In this document: positions 51,418 through 61,397 of the stretch, piece after piece | Numbering within the stretch: position 1 is the stretch's first letter | Layout: every line of letters begins with the position of its first letter | DNA from: Posidoniimonas polymericola | GTDB taxonomy: Bacteria; Planctomycetota; Planctomycetia; Pirellulales; Lacipirellulaceae | Reading direction: 5' to 3' | DNA: 64,000 bases | Assembly: GCF_007859935.1 (NCBI RefSeq) | Contig: NZ_SJPO01000007.1 | Location: 62,001 to 126,000, forward strand | Made by a program: the position numbers and the translations under genes | Notes under the pieces: generated by a model | The model's database searches: none | Seen by the model: only the letters and a program-made list of their open reading frames with translations | What the model was told of the DNA's origin: nothing

Positions 51418-52092
51418 ATGCTACGCGTCGAGAACCTCACCGTCACCGCCGGGCAGCCCTTGCTGGAGGGCGTCACGTTCTCGGTAGGCGCCGGCGAGTA
51501 CGCGGTGCTGATGGGGCCTACCGGCAGCGGCAAGACCTCGCTGCTCGAGACCCTCTGCGGCCTCCGCCCGCGTGGTAGGGGACGCATCGAGATCGGCGGC
51601 CGCGACGTGAGCCGAGCGGCCGTCGCCGAGCGGCAGATCGGCTATGTGTCGCAGGCCGCCTCATTGTTCCCGACCATGACCGTGCGGGAGAACCTGAGTT
51701 TTCCCGGCATGATCCGCGGCGTGCGGGCGAAGCAACAGCGGGAGCAGGCCGACGAGCTTGCCGAGCGGCTTGCGGTCACGCACCTGCTCGGGCGGCGGGC
51801 GGCTGACCTCAGCGGCGGGGAGGCCCAGCGTGTCGCCCTTGGCCGGGCGCTCGCGTCCAAGCCGATCTTGCTGCTGCTCGACGAACCATTGTCGGCCCTC
51901 GACCACGCCGTTCACGCGGAGATGGTCACGCTGCTCAAGAGCGTGCAGCAAGCAACCGGCGTCACCACGCTGCATGTGACCCACAACCGCGTCGAGGCCC
52001 AGCAGGTCGCCGACCGCGTGTTCGCGATCGAAGGGCGCTGTATCGGCGAGTGCGCGGCGTCGCCCGCCAGCGGGAGCGAGGCCGCGCGGTGA
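51418..52092 (+). CDS. modC: Molybdate-type ABC transporter ATPase
   Basis: ATG 51418 is used; the frame extends 18 codons upstream without good coding signs. The 224-residue ATPase has Walker A GPTGSGKTS, Q-loop YVSQAASLFPTMTVRENL, signature LSGGEAQRVALGRAL, Walker B ILLLLDEPLSALD and the switch His in HVTHNRVEA. It lacks the C-terminal MOP domain of classical ModC. It is the first gene of a three-gene unit with ModA- and ModB-like proteins; its stop overlaps the ModA start. Tungstate or another oxyanion is possible. Confidence 0.85.
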   Translation: MLRVENLTVTAGQPLLEGVTFSVGAGEYAVLMGPTGSGKTSLLETLCGLRPRGRGRIEIGGRDVSRAAVAERQIGYVSQAASLFPTMTVRENLSFPGMIRGVRAKQQREQADELAERLAVTHLLGRRAADLSGGEAQRVALGRALASKPILLLLDEPLSALDHAVHAEMVTLLKSVQQATGVTTLHVTHNRVEAQQVADRVFAIEGRCIGECAASPASGSEAAR

Positions 52093-52919
52093 GCCAGTTC
52101 AACCCACTGACGAAGCTGATCGCGGGCTGCCTGATCGCGATTGGCGTGTTGGTTGCCCTGCTTCCCAGCAACGGGCCCAACCGCTCGGGCGAGTCGCTGA
52201 TGGTGTACTGCGCCGCCAGCCTGCGGCGCCCCTTGGAAGAAGTCGCCGCCCGTTTCGAGGGTGAAGAGGGGGTGTCGGTCCAACTGCAATTTGGCGGATC
52301 CAACACGCTGCTGAGCCAGATCGAGGCTTCTCGCCAGGGAGACCTGTTCCTCTCTGCGGACCGGCGCTACCTCGATGTGGGACGCGAGCGGGGCCTGATT
52401 GGGGAAATCATCTCAGTCGCCCAGATGCGGCCGGTGGTCGTGGTGCGTCGCGGCCGGGGCGATTCGGTCCGGACGCTCGACGATCTGCTCGAGCTGCGGC
52501 TCGCGAGCGGCAGCCCCGATCAGGCCGCCATCGGACGCGTTACCCGCGATCTGCTTAGGGCGGCGGGGCGGTGGGACGCGTTCGACCAGCGTGTCCGCAC
52601 CGCCGGCGTTTACAAGCCGACCGTCAACGACGTAGCGGCCGACGTGGTGCTGGGGAGCGTCGACGCGGGGATCGTCTGGGACGCGCTCGCTGCGCAGATG
52701 CCCGAACTCGAGGCGATCTCGCTGCCCGAGTTGGCTGAGGGGAGATCCGAAATCGGAATCGGCGTGCTGACATCGAGCAAGGCCCCCGCGGCGGCGCTGC
52801 GATTCGCCCGCAACCTAATTGCAGACGACGGGGGGGCCGAGGTGTTCCGCTCCTACGGGTATCAAGCCGTTGCGACCGCCGAGGGACGCGGGACAACCGA
52901 GTCGGGGGCGCCCCCATGA
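52089..52919 (+). CDS. modA: Molybdate-binding periplasmic protein ModA-like
   Basis: The GTG at 52089 overlaps the ATPase stop (GTGA), deciding the start. The 276-residue protein has an N-terminal membrane-anchor/signal (LIAGCLIAIGVLVALL). The ModA fold follows with the oxyanion-binding start YCAASLRRPLEEVAARFEGE, VQLQFGGSNTLLSQIEASRQ, GDLFLSADRRYLD, and the second lobe with DVVLGSVDAGIVW. It captures molybdate (or tungstate) for the ModB/ModC channel. The downstream gene overlaps in ATGA. Confidence 0.88.
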   Translation: MSQFNPLTKLIAGCLIAIGVLVALLPSNGPNRSGESLMVYCAASLRRPLEEVAARFEGEEGVSVQLQFGGSNTLLSQIEASRQGDLFLSADRRYLDVGRERGLIGEIISVAQMRPVVVVRRGRGDSVRTLDDLLELRLASGSPDQAAIGRVTRDLLRAAGRWDAFDQRVRTAGVYKPTVNDVAADVVLGSVDAGIVWDALAAQMPELEAISLPELAEGRSEIGIGVLTSSKAPAAALRFARNLIADDGGAEVFRSYGYQAVATAEGRGTTESGAPP

Positions 52920-53764
52920 GCACCGATCCAACACCAACTCGGACGCGGACGGTTGGCCGCTCCGACCGCTGGTTCTGGGGGACGGCGGGGGCGGTCTGCG
53001 GCCTGTACCTGGCGGTGCTAGGGGGACTGATCGCGGCCGACGCCGGCTACATCGCGGGCATTGGCCCGTTCGCGGAAGACAAGAAGGACGCCGCTAACCC
53101 GCTCTGGTCGGCGCTGGCGGACCCCGACATCCGTCATTCGCTGCACCTAACGCTGGTGAGCTGCAGCATCACCAGCATCTTGTCTCTGCTGACCGCGACG
53201 CCGATCGGCTACCTGCTCTCCAGGCGGCAGTTCCGCGGCAGGGCGCTGGTCGACACGCTGCTCGACGTACCGATCGTGCTGCCGCCGTTGGCGATCGGCG
53301 TCAGCCTGCTGATCCTGTTCCAGACGCTGCCTGCCTCGCTACGCGACGCCGTCGTGTACCAGACGCCGGCCGTGATTGTGGCGCAGTACGTCGTGGCGTC
53401 GGCGTTCGCGATCCGCTCGATGCGGGTGACGTTCGACCAAATCGATCCGCGTTTGGAACAAGTCGCCCAGACGCTCGGCGCGTCGCGGCTGCAGGCGTTC
53501 GGCTGGGTGGTGCTGCCCGAGGCCCGCAGCGGCATGCTCTCGGCTACGCTGCTGGCGTGGGCGCGTTCGCTGGGCGAGTTCGGCCCGCTGCTGGTGTTCG
53601 CCGGGGCGACCCGCGGCAAGACCGAGGTGCTCTCGACTACCGTGTTCCTGGAGCTGAGCATCGGCGACCTCCGCAGCGCGGTAGCGGTTTCGCTGCTGAT
53701 GATCGTGATCTCGGTCGCGGCGCTGACGCTCGCCCGAGTGCTCGGCGGCCGGACCCGCGATTGA
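52916..53764 (+). CDS. modB: Molybdate ABC transporter permease ModB-like
   Basis: This 282-residue permease has six membrane segments. The cytoplasmic EAA loop is VAQTLGASRLQAFGWVVLPE, followed by SLGEFGPLLVFAGATRGKTE, typical of ModB/CysT permeases. The N-terminus is longer than in E. coli ModB, with a periplasmic stretch after the first helix (ADAGYIAGIGPFAEDKKDAA). Its start overlaps the ModA stop (ATGA). It ends eight bases from the convergent hemB gene. Confidence 0.9.
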   Translation: MSTDPTPTRTRTVGRSDRWFWGTAGAVCGLYLAVLGGLIAADAGYIAGIGPFAEDKKDAANPLWSALADPDIRHSLHLTLVSCSITSILSLLTATPIGYLLSRRQFRGRALVDTLLDVPIVLPPLAIGVSLLILFQTLPASLRDAVVYQTPAVIVAQYVVASAFAIRSMRVTFDQIDPRLEQVAQTLGASRLQAFGWVVLPEARSGMLSATLLAWARSLGEFGPLLVFAGATRGKTEVLSTTVFLELSIGDLRSAVAVSLLMIVISVAALTLARVLGGRTRD

Positions 53765-53772
53765 CGCCCCGC

Positions 53773-54798
<1,026 letters not shown>

Positions 54799-54894
54799 TC
54801 ATCGGGAATGCGGGGCGGGGATCAGCCTTCCATTATCTGCCCGCCGGCGCCAAAATCTACCGCTCCCTCGCCCCCGGGCCCTCCACACTCCGTT

Positions 54895-55332
54895 ATGTCC
54901 GACGCTCCCAAGCCGCCGCCAAAGATCTCTGTCGGCCCGTTCGACTTCACTTCGGTGGGGGTGCGCATCTCTGGAAAGCCCGACATGGCTGCCTGGAAGG
55001 GGCCGCTGCAGTTCGCTTTGTGGTGCCAGCGGGCCGGGCCGTGGTGGATCGGCGACCTCCTGAACGCGGGCGAGGACGGTTTCGGCGAGACCTTCTCGCA
55101 GATGTGCGAGGGCGCAATCTCGCCCGAGATGATCAACCGGTACGCGTCGGTGGCGCGGCGGGTGCCAATCCAGAACCGCCTGGCGTCGCAGTCGTGGAGC
55201 GCCCACGCGGCGGTCGCGCGGCTCGAGGGGTCGCTGCAGCTGCGGTTCCTGAAGAAGGCCGATAAGGAGGGCTGGTCGAGCGAGGAGCTGCGGGTCAAGG
55301 TCCGCGACTACATGCGTCGCGACGCCGGTTAG
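54895..55332 (+). CDS. Hypothetical protein with ParB-like helical region
   Basis: This 145-residue soluble protein starts at ATG 54895. Its N-terminal half (GPFDFTSVGVRISGKPDMAA then QFALWCQRAGPWWIGDLLNA) carries two aromatic clusters. The C-terminal half (MINRYASVARRVPIQNRLAS, SWSAHAAVARLEGSLQLRFL, KKADKEGWSSEELRVKVRDY) resembles the helical DNA-binding part of ParB/phage replication-type proteins. No other motif is seen. It lies divergent to hemB and convergent with a kinase gene, so context does not suggest a role. Confidence 0.6.
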   Translation: MSDAPKPPPKISVGPFDFTSVGVRISGKPDMAAWKGPLQFALWCQRAGPWWIGDLLNAGEDGFGETFSQMCEGAISPEMINRYASVARRVPIQNRLASQSWSAHAAVARLEGSLQLRFLKKADKEGWSSEELRVKVRDYMRRDAG

Positions 55333-55347
55333 AAGCTAGCGCGACCG

Positions 55348-56352
55348 CTACCCACGCGACGCGAGCAGCGCCACCAGGGCGATCGCCGCCACGACGGCCG
55401 CGGCCGCCGCCAGCCGCGCCGTCGAGACCGTCGGCTTCGCCGGCTTGGCGTTGGCCTTGAGCCGCTCGGTGAGGTTGGGCTCTATAATTGGTTCGTCGCG
55501 AGATGCTTCGGAGGCGACTGCCAGGGGCGCTACCTCGCGGCCTTCGATGATCGACTGCAGCGTGTCCCGCGCCTCGGTGGCGCCGGGGCGGTCGGCGGCC
55601 TCCTTCGCCAGCAGCCGGGCGACCAGCTTGTCCAACGCGGGCGGGCAGTTCGGGCAGCGGCAGCTCAGCGCTGGCGCCGGCGTGAACAGGTGGTGCTCGA
55701 ACACCTCGACGACGGTCTCGCCGGTGAACGGGCAGTCGTTGGTGGTCATCATATGCAGCAGGCAGCCGATGGCGTACATGTCGACCGCGCCGGTCAGCTG
55801 GTCGTCGCCGCGGACCTGCTCGGGCGCCATGTAGCGGCACGTCCCCACGGTTTGCCCATCGAGCGTTAGGCGGTGGCGGTCGGCGTCGCGGGCCAAGCCG
55901 AAGTCGCCGATCTTCACCTGCCCGTCGGAGGTGAGGAACAGGTTGGCCGGCTTGAGGTCGCGGTGCACGACGCCGCGGTCGTGCGCGTGGGCGAGCGCGT
56001 CGCACGCCTGGGCGGCGACCTCACACGCCTCGCGCCAGGGCAGCGCGCCCCCCTCGGCCAGCACGTCGTCCAGCGATCCGCTGTCGACCAGCTCCATCGC
56101 GATGAACAGCTGGCCGTCGTGGACGCCGCACTCGCGGAACCTGACGATCCCCGGGTGGTCGAGTTTCTCGGCGACCGACGCCTCGCGGACGAATCGCTGC
56201 TGCATCGCCTGGTCGTTGGCGACCTGGTCGACCAGCAGCTTGAGCGCGACGGGCTCGTCGGTGTGCACTTGGCGGGCGCGGTAAGCAATGCCGGCTGCGC
56301 CCTGGCCGAGGGCCTCGAGGATTTCGTAGTCACCAACCTGATGTTGCGCCAT
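55348..56352 (-). CDS. Ser/Thr protein kinase with C-terminal membrane anchor
   Basis: ATG 56352 is preferred to an upstream start because the kinase fold starts at once ([20 protein letters not shown]). The 334 residues contain [20 protein letters not shown] (near 125), [16 protein letters not shown] with a normal [12 protein letters not shown] and a short C-terminal linker ending in one membrane helix ([18 protein letters not shown]). A CRCPNCPP cluster lies just after the kinase core. It is the second of two similar kinases on the same strand; the region between them is 78 bases. Confidence 0.9.
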   Translation of the reverse strand: MAQHQVGDYEILEALGQGAAGIAYRARQVHTDEPVALKLLVDQVANDQAMQQRFVREASVAEKLDHPGIVRFRECGVHDGQLFIAMELVDSGSLDDVLAEGGALPWREACEVAAQACDALAHAHDRGVVHRDLKPANLFLTSDGQVKIGDFGLARDADRHRLTLDGQTVGTCRYMAPEQVRGDDQLTGAVDMYAIGCLLHMMTTNDCPFTGETVVEVFEHHLFTPAPALSCRCPNCPPALDKLVARLLAKEAADRPGATEARDTLQSIIEGREVAPLAVASEASRDEPIIEPNLTERLKANAKPAKPTVSTARLAAAAAVVAAIALVALLASRG

Positions 56353-56430
56353 GAGGGCCCCTGCAACCAATCGTGTCGAGGGCGACCTTGCCCTTCTGAA
56401 TCGCCAGCATCTGGTAGCACGCGTCTGTGA

Positions 56431-57378
56431 TTAGAGCGTGGTGTCGAACTTGGTGGAATCGGAAATCATCTCGAGCGAGATATCTTCCACGGTCTCTTTG
56501 GATTTCGACGCGCCGTCAGATTGCGGTCTGCCGTCGGGCAGCGGCGCGTCCTTGCCGCCGCCCGACTTGAGGATCGCCAGCAGCTCCTTGGCGACCGCCT
56601 TGGCGTCCGCCGGCCGGCCGGCCGGGGCCTTCGAGACCAGGCTGCTCACCAGCTTGTCGAGTTCAGGGGGGCAGTCGGCGGCGTGCTCGGCCAGGCGCGG
56701 CGGCGGGCTCGACAAATGGGCGTCGAACACTTCGGTATGCGACGCCCCGTTGAACATCGGCTCGCCAACAATCATCTGGTAGAGGATGGCGCCTAGTGCG
56801 TACAGGTCGACGCTGCCGGTCAGCGGGTCCTCGCAGCGGATCTGCTCGGGCGCCATGTAGCGGCAGGTGCCGATGGCGGCGGCCTCGAGGGTCAGGCGGT
56901 GGCGGCCCAGGTCGCGGGCCAGGCCGAAGTCGCCGATCTTGACGCGGCCGTCGTTCGACAGGAACACGTTGGCCGGCTTGAGGTCGCGGTGGATGACGCC
57001 GGCGGCGTGCGCGTGGGCCAGCCCCTCGCTGATCTGACCGGCGACCTTGACCGCGGTCCGCCACGGGAACTTGCCGTAGTTCTTCAGGGCCGACTTGAGC
57101 GAGCCGCACTCGACCAGCTCCATCACGATAAACAGCTCGTCGTCGTCGATGCCGCACTCGACGAACTTGACGATGTTGGGGTGGTGCAGCTTTTTGAGGA
57201 CCACCGCCTCGCGGACAAACCGGTTCTGCGTCGAGGGCTTCTCTGCCTCCTCGGGGTGCAGCACCTTCATGGCGAACCGCTCGCCCGTTTCGGGGCGTCG
57301 GACCAGGTGCACCGCCCCCGCGGCGCCCTGTCCTAGGGTGTGCACCACCTCGTAGCCACCAATCGATTGCGTCGCCAT
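56431..57378 (-). CDS. Soluble Ser/Thr protein kinase
   Basis: This 315-residue Hanks-type kinase lacks a membrane helix. Motifs are GGYEVVHTLGQGAAGAVHLV (Gly loop), FAMKVLHPEEAE (Lys), [14 protein letters not shown] (catalytic loop), [16 protein letters not shown] (metal site) and [10 protein letters not shown] Ser/Asp-rich tail ends with DISLEMISDSTKFDTTL, possible phosphorylation sites. It is clearly paralogous to the downstream kinase; the same blocks ([24 protein letters not shown]) recur. Its targets are unknown. Confidence 0.92.
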   Translation of the reverse strand: MATQSIGGYEVVHTLGQGAAGAVHLVRRPETGERFAMKVLHPEEAEKPSTQNRFVREAVVLKKLHHPNIVKFVECGIDDDELFIVMELVECGSLKSALKNYGKFPWRTAVKVAGQISEGLAHAHAAGVIHRDLKPANVFLSNDGRVKIGDFGLARDLGRHRLTLEAAAIGTCRYMAPEQIRCEDPLTGSVDLYALGAILYQMIVGEPMFNGASHTEVFDAHLSSPPPRLAEHAADCPPELDKLVSSLVSKAPAGRPADAKAVAKELLAILKSGGGKDAPLPDGRPQSDGASKSKETVEDISLEMISDSTKFDTTL

Positions 57379-57515
57379 TGTCGCCCCAGTGTGTCGGTCG
57401 GTCCGCCGGACCCGGCGCTCACTTTATACAGTCAGGGCAGGTCGCCGGCAAATTTGTGCGACGCGGCGACCCGCGCTCGCGGCGGTCAACTCAGGGAATG
57501 AATTGCGAACGATAG

Positions 57516-59150
57516 CTAGACAAACACGTCGGTGAACTCGAACCGCCCCCCGTCGAACAGGCCCTTGTCGCTGAGCTTCAGCGCCGGGATCACCAAGAGC
57601 GCCATGAACGACAGCGTCATGTACGGCGCCCGCAGCGGCGAGCCCCACGTCTTCACCATCGCGTCGAGCTTGCCGTAGGCGGCCCCCACGCTCTGGCAGT
57701 CGCCGGTCGCCATCAGGCCAGCCACCGGCAGCGGCTGCGACAAGGATTGGTCGTCCGACGAGCAGGCGGCGCTCAGCCCGCCGCCGTCGCGCATCACCAG
57801 GTTGATCGCCGCCGCCAGGTCTTCGTCGGAGACCCCGACCGCGATCACGTTGTGCGAGTCGTGCGCCACGCTCGAGGCGATCGCGCCCCGGGTCAGGCCA
57901 AAGTTCTTGACAAACGCCACCGCCGGGTCGGCCTCCGCGTAGCGGTTGACGACCACCATCTTCAGCACGTCCGACCCGACGTCGGACACCGCTGCGCCGT
58001 CGACCACCTTGGCGGGCGACTCGACGCAGCCGGTCACCAGCTGGCCGTCCTCGGCCGCGATGACGCGGACGGTTTCGCCCGCCGCCTCGAGGCGAAGATC
58101 GCCGGGCGTGATCTCCCGGGTCTCAAACTTGTTGGCGACTTCTACCGGCGGGCTCGGCAGGGTGGTCGCGCCGTGCTCGGCGACCAGCCGCCCATCGATC
58201 CAGGTCCGCAGCACGTTGACTTCGGTGAGCGACTCGACCTCGATGAAGTCCGCCGGGTCGCCGACACGCAGCTGACCGACCTCGAGGCTGTAGTGCTGCA
58301 CCGGGGTGACGCACGCCGCCTGCAGGGCGTCGTACGCGTCGACCCCGCCGGCCACCGCGCGGGCGACCAGCTTGTTGATGTGCCCAACCAGCAGTTCGTC
58401 GGGGTGTTTGTCGTCGCTGCAGAGCATGGTCATGCCCGGTTGCTCGCCGATCAGCGTGTAGAGCGCGTCGAAGTTGCGGGCGGCGGAGCCCTCGCGGATC
58501 GAAATCTTGCAGCCGGCGGCCAGCTTGTCGAGCGCCTCGTCCTTGGTGAAGCACTCGTGGTCGGTGGTCATGCCGGCCGCCACGTAGCGGGCGGCCTCGT
58601 CGCCCCGGAGGCCGGGGGCGTGCCCGTCGACCGGCTTGCCGCGCTTCTTCGCGGCTTCGATCTTGGCCAGGCACTCGGGGTCGCCATTCAACACGCCGGG
58701 GAAGTTCATCATCTCGCTGAGGTAGACGATCCGCGGGTCGTCGAGGAGCCGCTCGACCTGCTCGACGGTGATGGCGGCGCCGGCGGTCTCGAAAGGGGTG
58801 GCCGGCACGCAGCTCGGGGCGCCAAAGTAGAACTTGAAGGGCGACTGCTGGGCGTTCGCCAGCATGTACTCGACCCCGGCGACGCCGAGCACGTTGCCGA
58901 TCTCGTGCGGGTCGCTCACTGTGGCGACCGTGCCGTGCACCACCGCCGCCCGGGCGAACTCGGTGGGGACTAGCATCGAGCTCTCGACGTGAACGTGCGC
59001 GTCGACGAAGCCGGGCAGCAGGAACGTTGCAGGGGCGTCGGGCGCCGGATGGATGGCGGCGATCCGCCCGTCGCGCACTTCGACGCGGACCGGTCGGCAG
59101 GCCCGCTCTGCGATGTCGACAAGTTGGCCTGAGACTTCAAAATCTGCCAT
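57516..59150 (-). CDS. ade: Adenine deaminase
   Basis: ATG 59150 follows AAAGGTGA, giving 544 residues, the usual length; upstream codons in the frame are not protein-like. Amidohydrolase motifs include the metal site GFVDAHVHVESSMLVPTEFA, TVSDPHEIGNVLGVAGVEYM, GHAPGLRGDEAARYVAAGMT, SDDKHPDELLVGHI and the C-terminal VAHDSHNVIAVGVSDEDLA. The enzyme converts adenine to hypoxanthine in purine salvage. It stands alone on the minus strand, 137 bases from the kinase gene. Confidence 0.95.
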   Translation of the reverse strand: MADFEVSGQLVDIAERACRPVRVEVRDGRIAAIHPAPDAPATFLLPGFVDAHVHVESSMLVPTEFARAAVVHGTVATVSDPHEIGNVLGVAGVEYMLANAQQSPFKFYFGAPSCVPATPFETAGAAITVEQVERLLDDPRIVYLSEMMNFPGVLNGDPECLAKIEAAKKRGKPVDGHAPGLRGDEAARYVAAGMTTDHECFTKDEALDKLAAGCKISIREGSAARNFDALYTLIGEQPGMTMLCSDDKHPDELLVGHINKLVARAVAGGVDAYDALQAACVTPVQHYSLEVGQLRVGDPADFIEVESLTEVNVLRTWIDGRLVAEHGATTLPSPPVEVANKFETREITPGDLRLEAAGETVRVIAAEDGQLVTGCVESPAKVVDGAAVSDVGSDVLKMVVVNRYAEADPAVAFVKNFGLTRGAIASSVAHDSHNVIAVGVSDEDLAAAINLVMRDGGGLSAACSSDDQSLSQPLPVAGLMATGDCQSVGAAYGKLDAMVKTWGSPLRAPYMTLSFMALLVIPALKLSDKGLFDGGRFEFTDVFV

Positions 59151-59406
59151 CGCTGCTATCACCTTTGCGGCGGTTGCGTATGTGGACTGGGGGACCGGGC
59201 AATATGGCGGAATTACGGGGCAGCGTCGACCCACTTGGGCGTCGCTGCTGGGAGTAAAACTTTTCCGGTTGCATCGACTTTTCTGCAAGTGCCGGCGATC
59301 CGCGGGACGATACCAATAGCCAAGCAGTGTTCCAGGGGGGCCTGGCGCAACGCGACGCGCACCTGCTGCGCAGTCCGACCGCCGTATGACCCCCCGAGGA
59401 ATCACC

Positions 59407-60888
59407 ATGCGTTTCCGAATCGCCTTAGCACTATTAGTACTCTCAACGAGCGTCCCCTCCGCGCGAGCCGAGCTCGTCTGGCAGGGCGCCGGCCAAGGCG
59501 CGGCGACCGAGGAATCCTCGGCCGCAACCCGCTCTACTGCACGCTTCCAGCGCCCTTCGGTCGCGCAGCGGGCGAAACGCGTCACCCCTCAAGAGCCGGC
59601 GCAGCTGCCGACCCGCGAGGCCGCTCCGCTGGCTAAGCAGAGCCAAGCTCAGGCGCCGACCGGCAGCCAGGGCGGCGCCGGGTACGTCTCGCAGGCGAGC
59701 CACACGAACCGCACCGCCGCACGTGTCCGACAGGCCCGTGTCATGCAGGCATCTGAGGAGAGCGTGATGGCTCCCCGGCCGAATGCCCCCAGCGTCATGT
59801 CCTCCGGCCCCGTCTACGAAACCCAAGAGGTCTACGACCCCACGATCGAGATGCACAGCGGCATGGCCTACGGGGCCGACTGTGGCTGTGGCGACCCGAG
59901 TTGTGGCTTCGCCGAGCCGGGCTGCGGCTTTGTTGAGCCCGGCTGCGGGTGTGTGGACGGCTGCTGCGAGATGCCGAGCTGTGGGTACCCCACGGACGAC
60001 TGCTGCTGCGGCGAGGTCGGTTGCGGCGGCGCTTGCTGCGACGCCCCCTGCCTGGGCGGTTGCGCCGAGCGTGGCGCCATCCCGCTCTGCATCTACATCC
60101 CGCCGATCAAGGAGTTCACTGCGTTCGGTGGCGTGCACGGCTTCAAGGGCCCGCTCGACGAGTACCGCGACCACGGCAACTTCGGCTTCCACGAAGGCTT
60201 CAATATGGGCGGCAAGATGGCGTGGATCCCGTGGCCAGGCCTCGGCTACCAGGTCGGCTACCAGGCGGTGCACAGCCAGCTGCACGGCAGCTCGGAGAAC
60301 CCGCTCTACGACGGCTCGCACACGCAGCACTTCCTGACCGCGGGCCTTTTCCGCCGCAGCAAGGTCGGCTTCCAGTACGGCGTCGTCTACGACATGCTGC
60401 GTGACGAGCGGATCGAGTCGACCAGCTTCCACCAGGTGCGTGGCCAGATCAGCGTGATCAACCCGAAGTGCCATGAGATCGGCTTCTCGTTCGCCGCGAG
60501 CAGCGACTCGGAGCAGCTCGACGGCACCATCGGCACGGTCACCACCACGCGGACCTACCAGCCGATCGACCAGTACCTCGGCTTCTGGAAGTACCACAGC
60601 TGCGGCGGAGGCGAGTTCAGCCTGTACGGCGGCGGTGGCGGTGGCTACGGCATCTTCGGCGGCGAGGTGTTCGCCCCGCTGAACGACAGCTGGTCGCTGC
60701 AGACCGGATTCACCTACCTGTCGCCCGGCGGCTCCTCGGCGACCGACGCCCAGGAAGAGGGCTGGAACCTCGGCATGAACCTGGTGTGGCACTACGGCTG
60801 CAGCGCGAAGCGGTTCTACAAGAGCCCCTGGCGACCAATGTTCAACGTCGCCGACAACGGCTCGTTCTTCGTCGACGACGTCGACTGA
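59407..60888 (+). CDS. Cys-rich outer-surface protein, planctomycete-specific family (DUF6666-like)
   Basis: ATG 59407 starts a signal peptide (RFRIALALLVLSTSVPSARA). The 493-residue protein has a disordered Ala/Gln/Pro-rich stretch (about 30-150). A striking Cys/Gly segment follows (about 158-220), with 17 Cys in units such as GCGFVEPGCGCVDGCC and DDCCCGEVGCGGACC. The C-terminal half (about 235-493) is Gly/aromatic-rich with alternating beta pattern (YQVGYQAVHSQLHG, LTAGLFRRSKVGFQYGV, EFSLYGGGGGGYGIFGG), like an outer-membrane or surface barrel. The family assignment to DUF6666 is from memory of similar planctomycete proteins. It may form disulphide-linked envelope material. Confidence 0.75.
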   Translation: MRFRIALALLVLSTSVPSARAELVWQGAGQGAATEESSAATRSTARFQRPSVAQRAKRVTPQEPAQLPTREAAPLAKQSQAQAPTGSQGGAGYVSQASHTNRTAARVRQARVMQASEESVMAPRPNAPSVMSSGPVYETQEVYDPTIEMHSGMAYGADCGCGDPSCGFAEPGCGFVEPGCGCVDGCCEMPSCGYPTDDCCCGEVGCGGACCDAPCLGGCAERGAIPLCIYIPPIKEFTAFGGVHGFKGPLDEYRDHGNFGFHEGFNMGGKMAWIPWPGLGYQVGYQAVHSQLHGSSENPLYDGSHTQHFLTAGLFRRSKVGFQYGVVYDMLRDERIESTSFHQVRGQISVINPKCHEIGFSFAASSDSEQLDGTIGTVTTTRTYQPIDQYLGFWKYHSCGGGEFSLYGGGGGGYGIFGGEVFAPLNDSWSLQTGFTYLSPGGSSATDAQEEGWNLGMNLVWHYGCSAKRFYKSPWRPMFNVADNGSFFVDDVD

Positions 60889-60928
60889 TATCGCAGGCAG
60901 CACGGCGCCAAACAATCGATCTCAACAG

Positions 60929-60954
60929 CCCACCCCGCAAGGGGTGGGTTTTTT
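60929..60954 (+). terminator. Strong rho-independent terminator
   Basis: CCCACCCC (60929-60936) pairs perfectly with GGGGTGGG (60941-60948) over a GCAA tetraloop and is followed by six T. It ends the Cys-rich protein transcript. Confidence 0.93.
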
Positions 60955-60964
60955 CGTACCCAGG

Positions 60965-61244
60965 TTTTGTCCCACCACTGCGATCAGCCGAGGACAAAAG
61001 TCGCCACCGCTCGAAACACGGCGGCGCCGATTCGTACCGCTATGTCAGGCCTATCGTGACACTGGCCGTGTCGAGTAATTGGACTTTTGTCCCCAATTCC
61101 GCGTAATCGATTCCTAGGGACAAAAGGCACCGCCGACCGTGGGCCTTCGCCCGTGTAAGTCGTTTCAGGTTGTGGAGTTGTGACATTCGCCTCCGGATCG
61201 ACGGGGCGACTTCTGTCCGAGTGTGCGCACAGCGGGGGACAAAG
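60965..61244. repeat. Three degenerate hairpins of the GGGACAAAAGTCG repeat family (copy 2)
   Basis: Arms are TTTTGTCC (60965-60972) with GGACAAAAGTCGCC (60992-61005), CTTTTGTCCC (61084-61093) with GGGACAAAAG (61117-61126), and CGACTTCTGTCC (61207-61218) with the imperfect GGACAAAG (61237-61244). Loops are about 19-23 bases. As in copy 1, the first right arm is followed by CGCC and, further on, GCCGATTCG. The element fills the 509-base gap between the convergent Cys-rich protein gene and the arginine dihydrolase-like gene; no other gene is seen there. Confidence 0.7.
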
Positions 61245-61397
61245 CCCGTCGTGGTTGATGACTTGTGGTTTGTGGCTGACGCCGCCATCCAGCGCCACAC
61301 CGCTAGCCATCCGTCACTGCCCGCCAACCCCTAATTAGAGGGCCCCCTCGGACCGCTCGCTACAACAATCCGCGGAGAATCACCGATTGGGTCGGCG

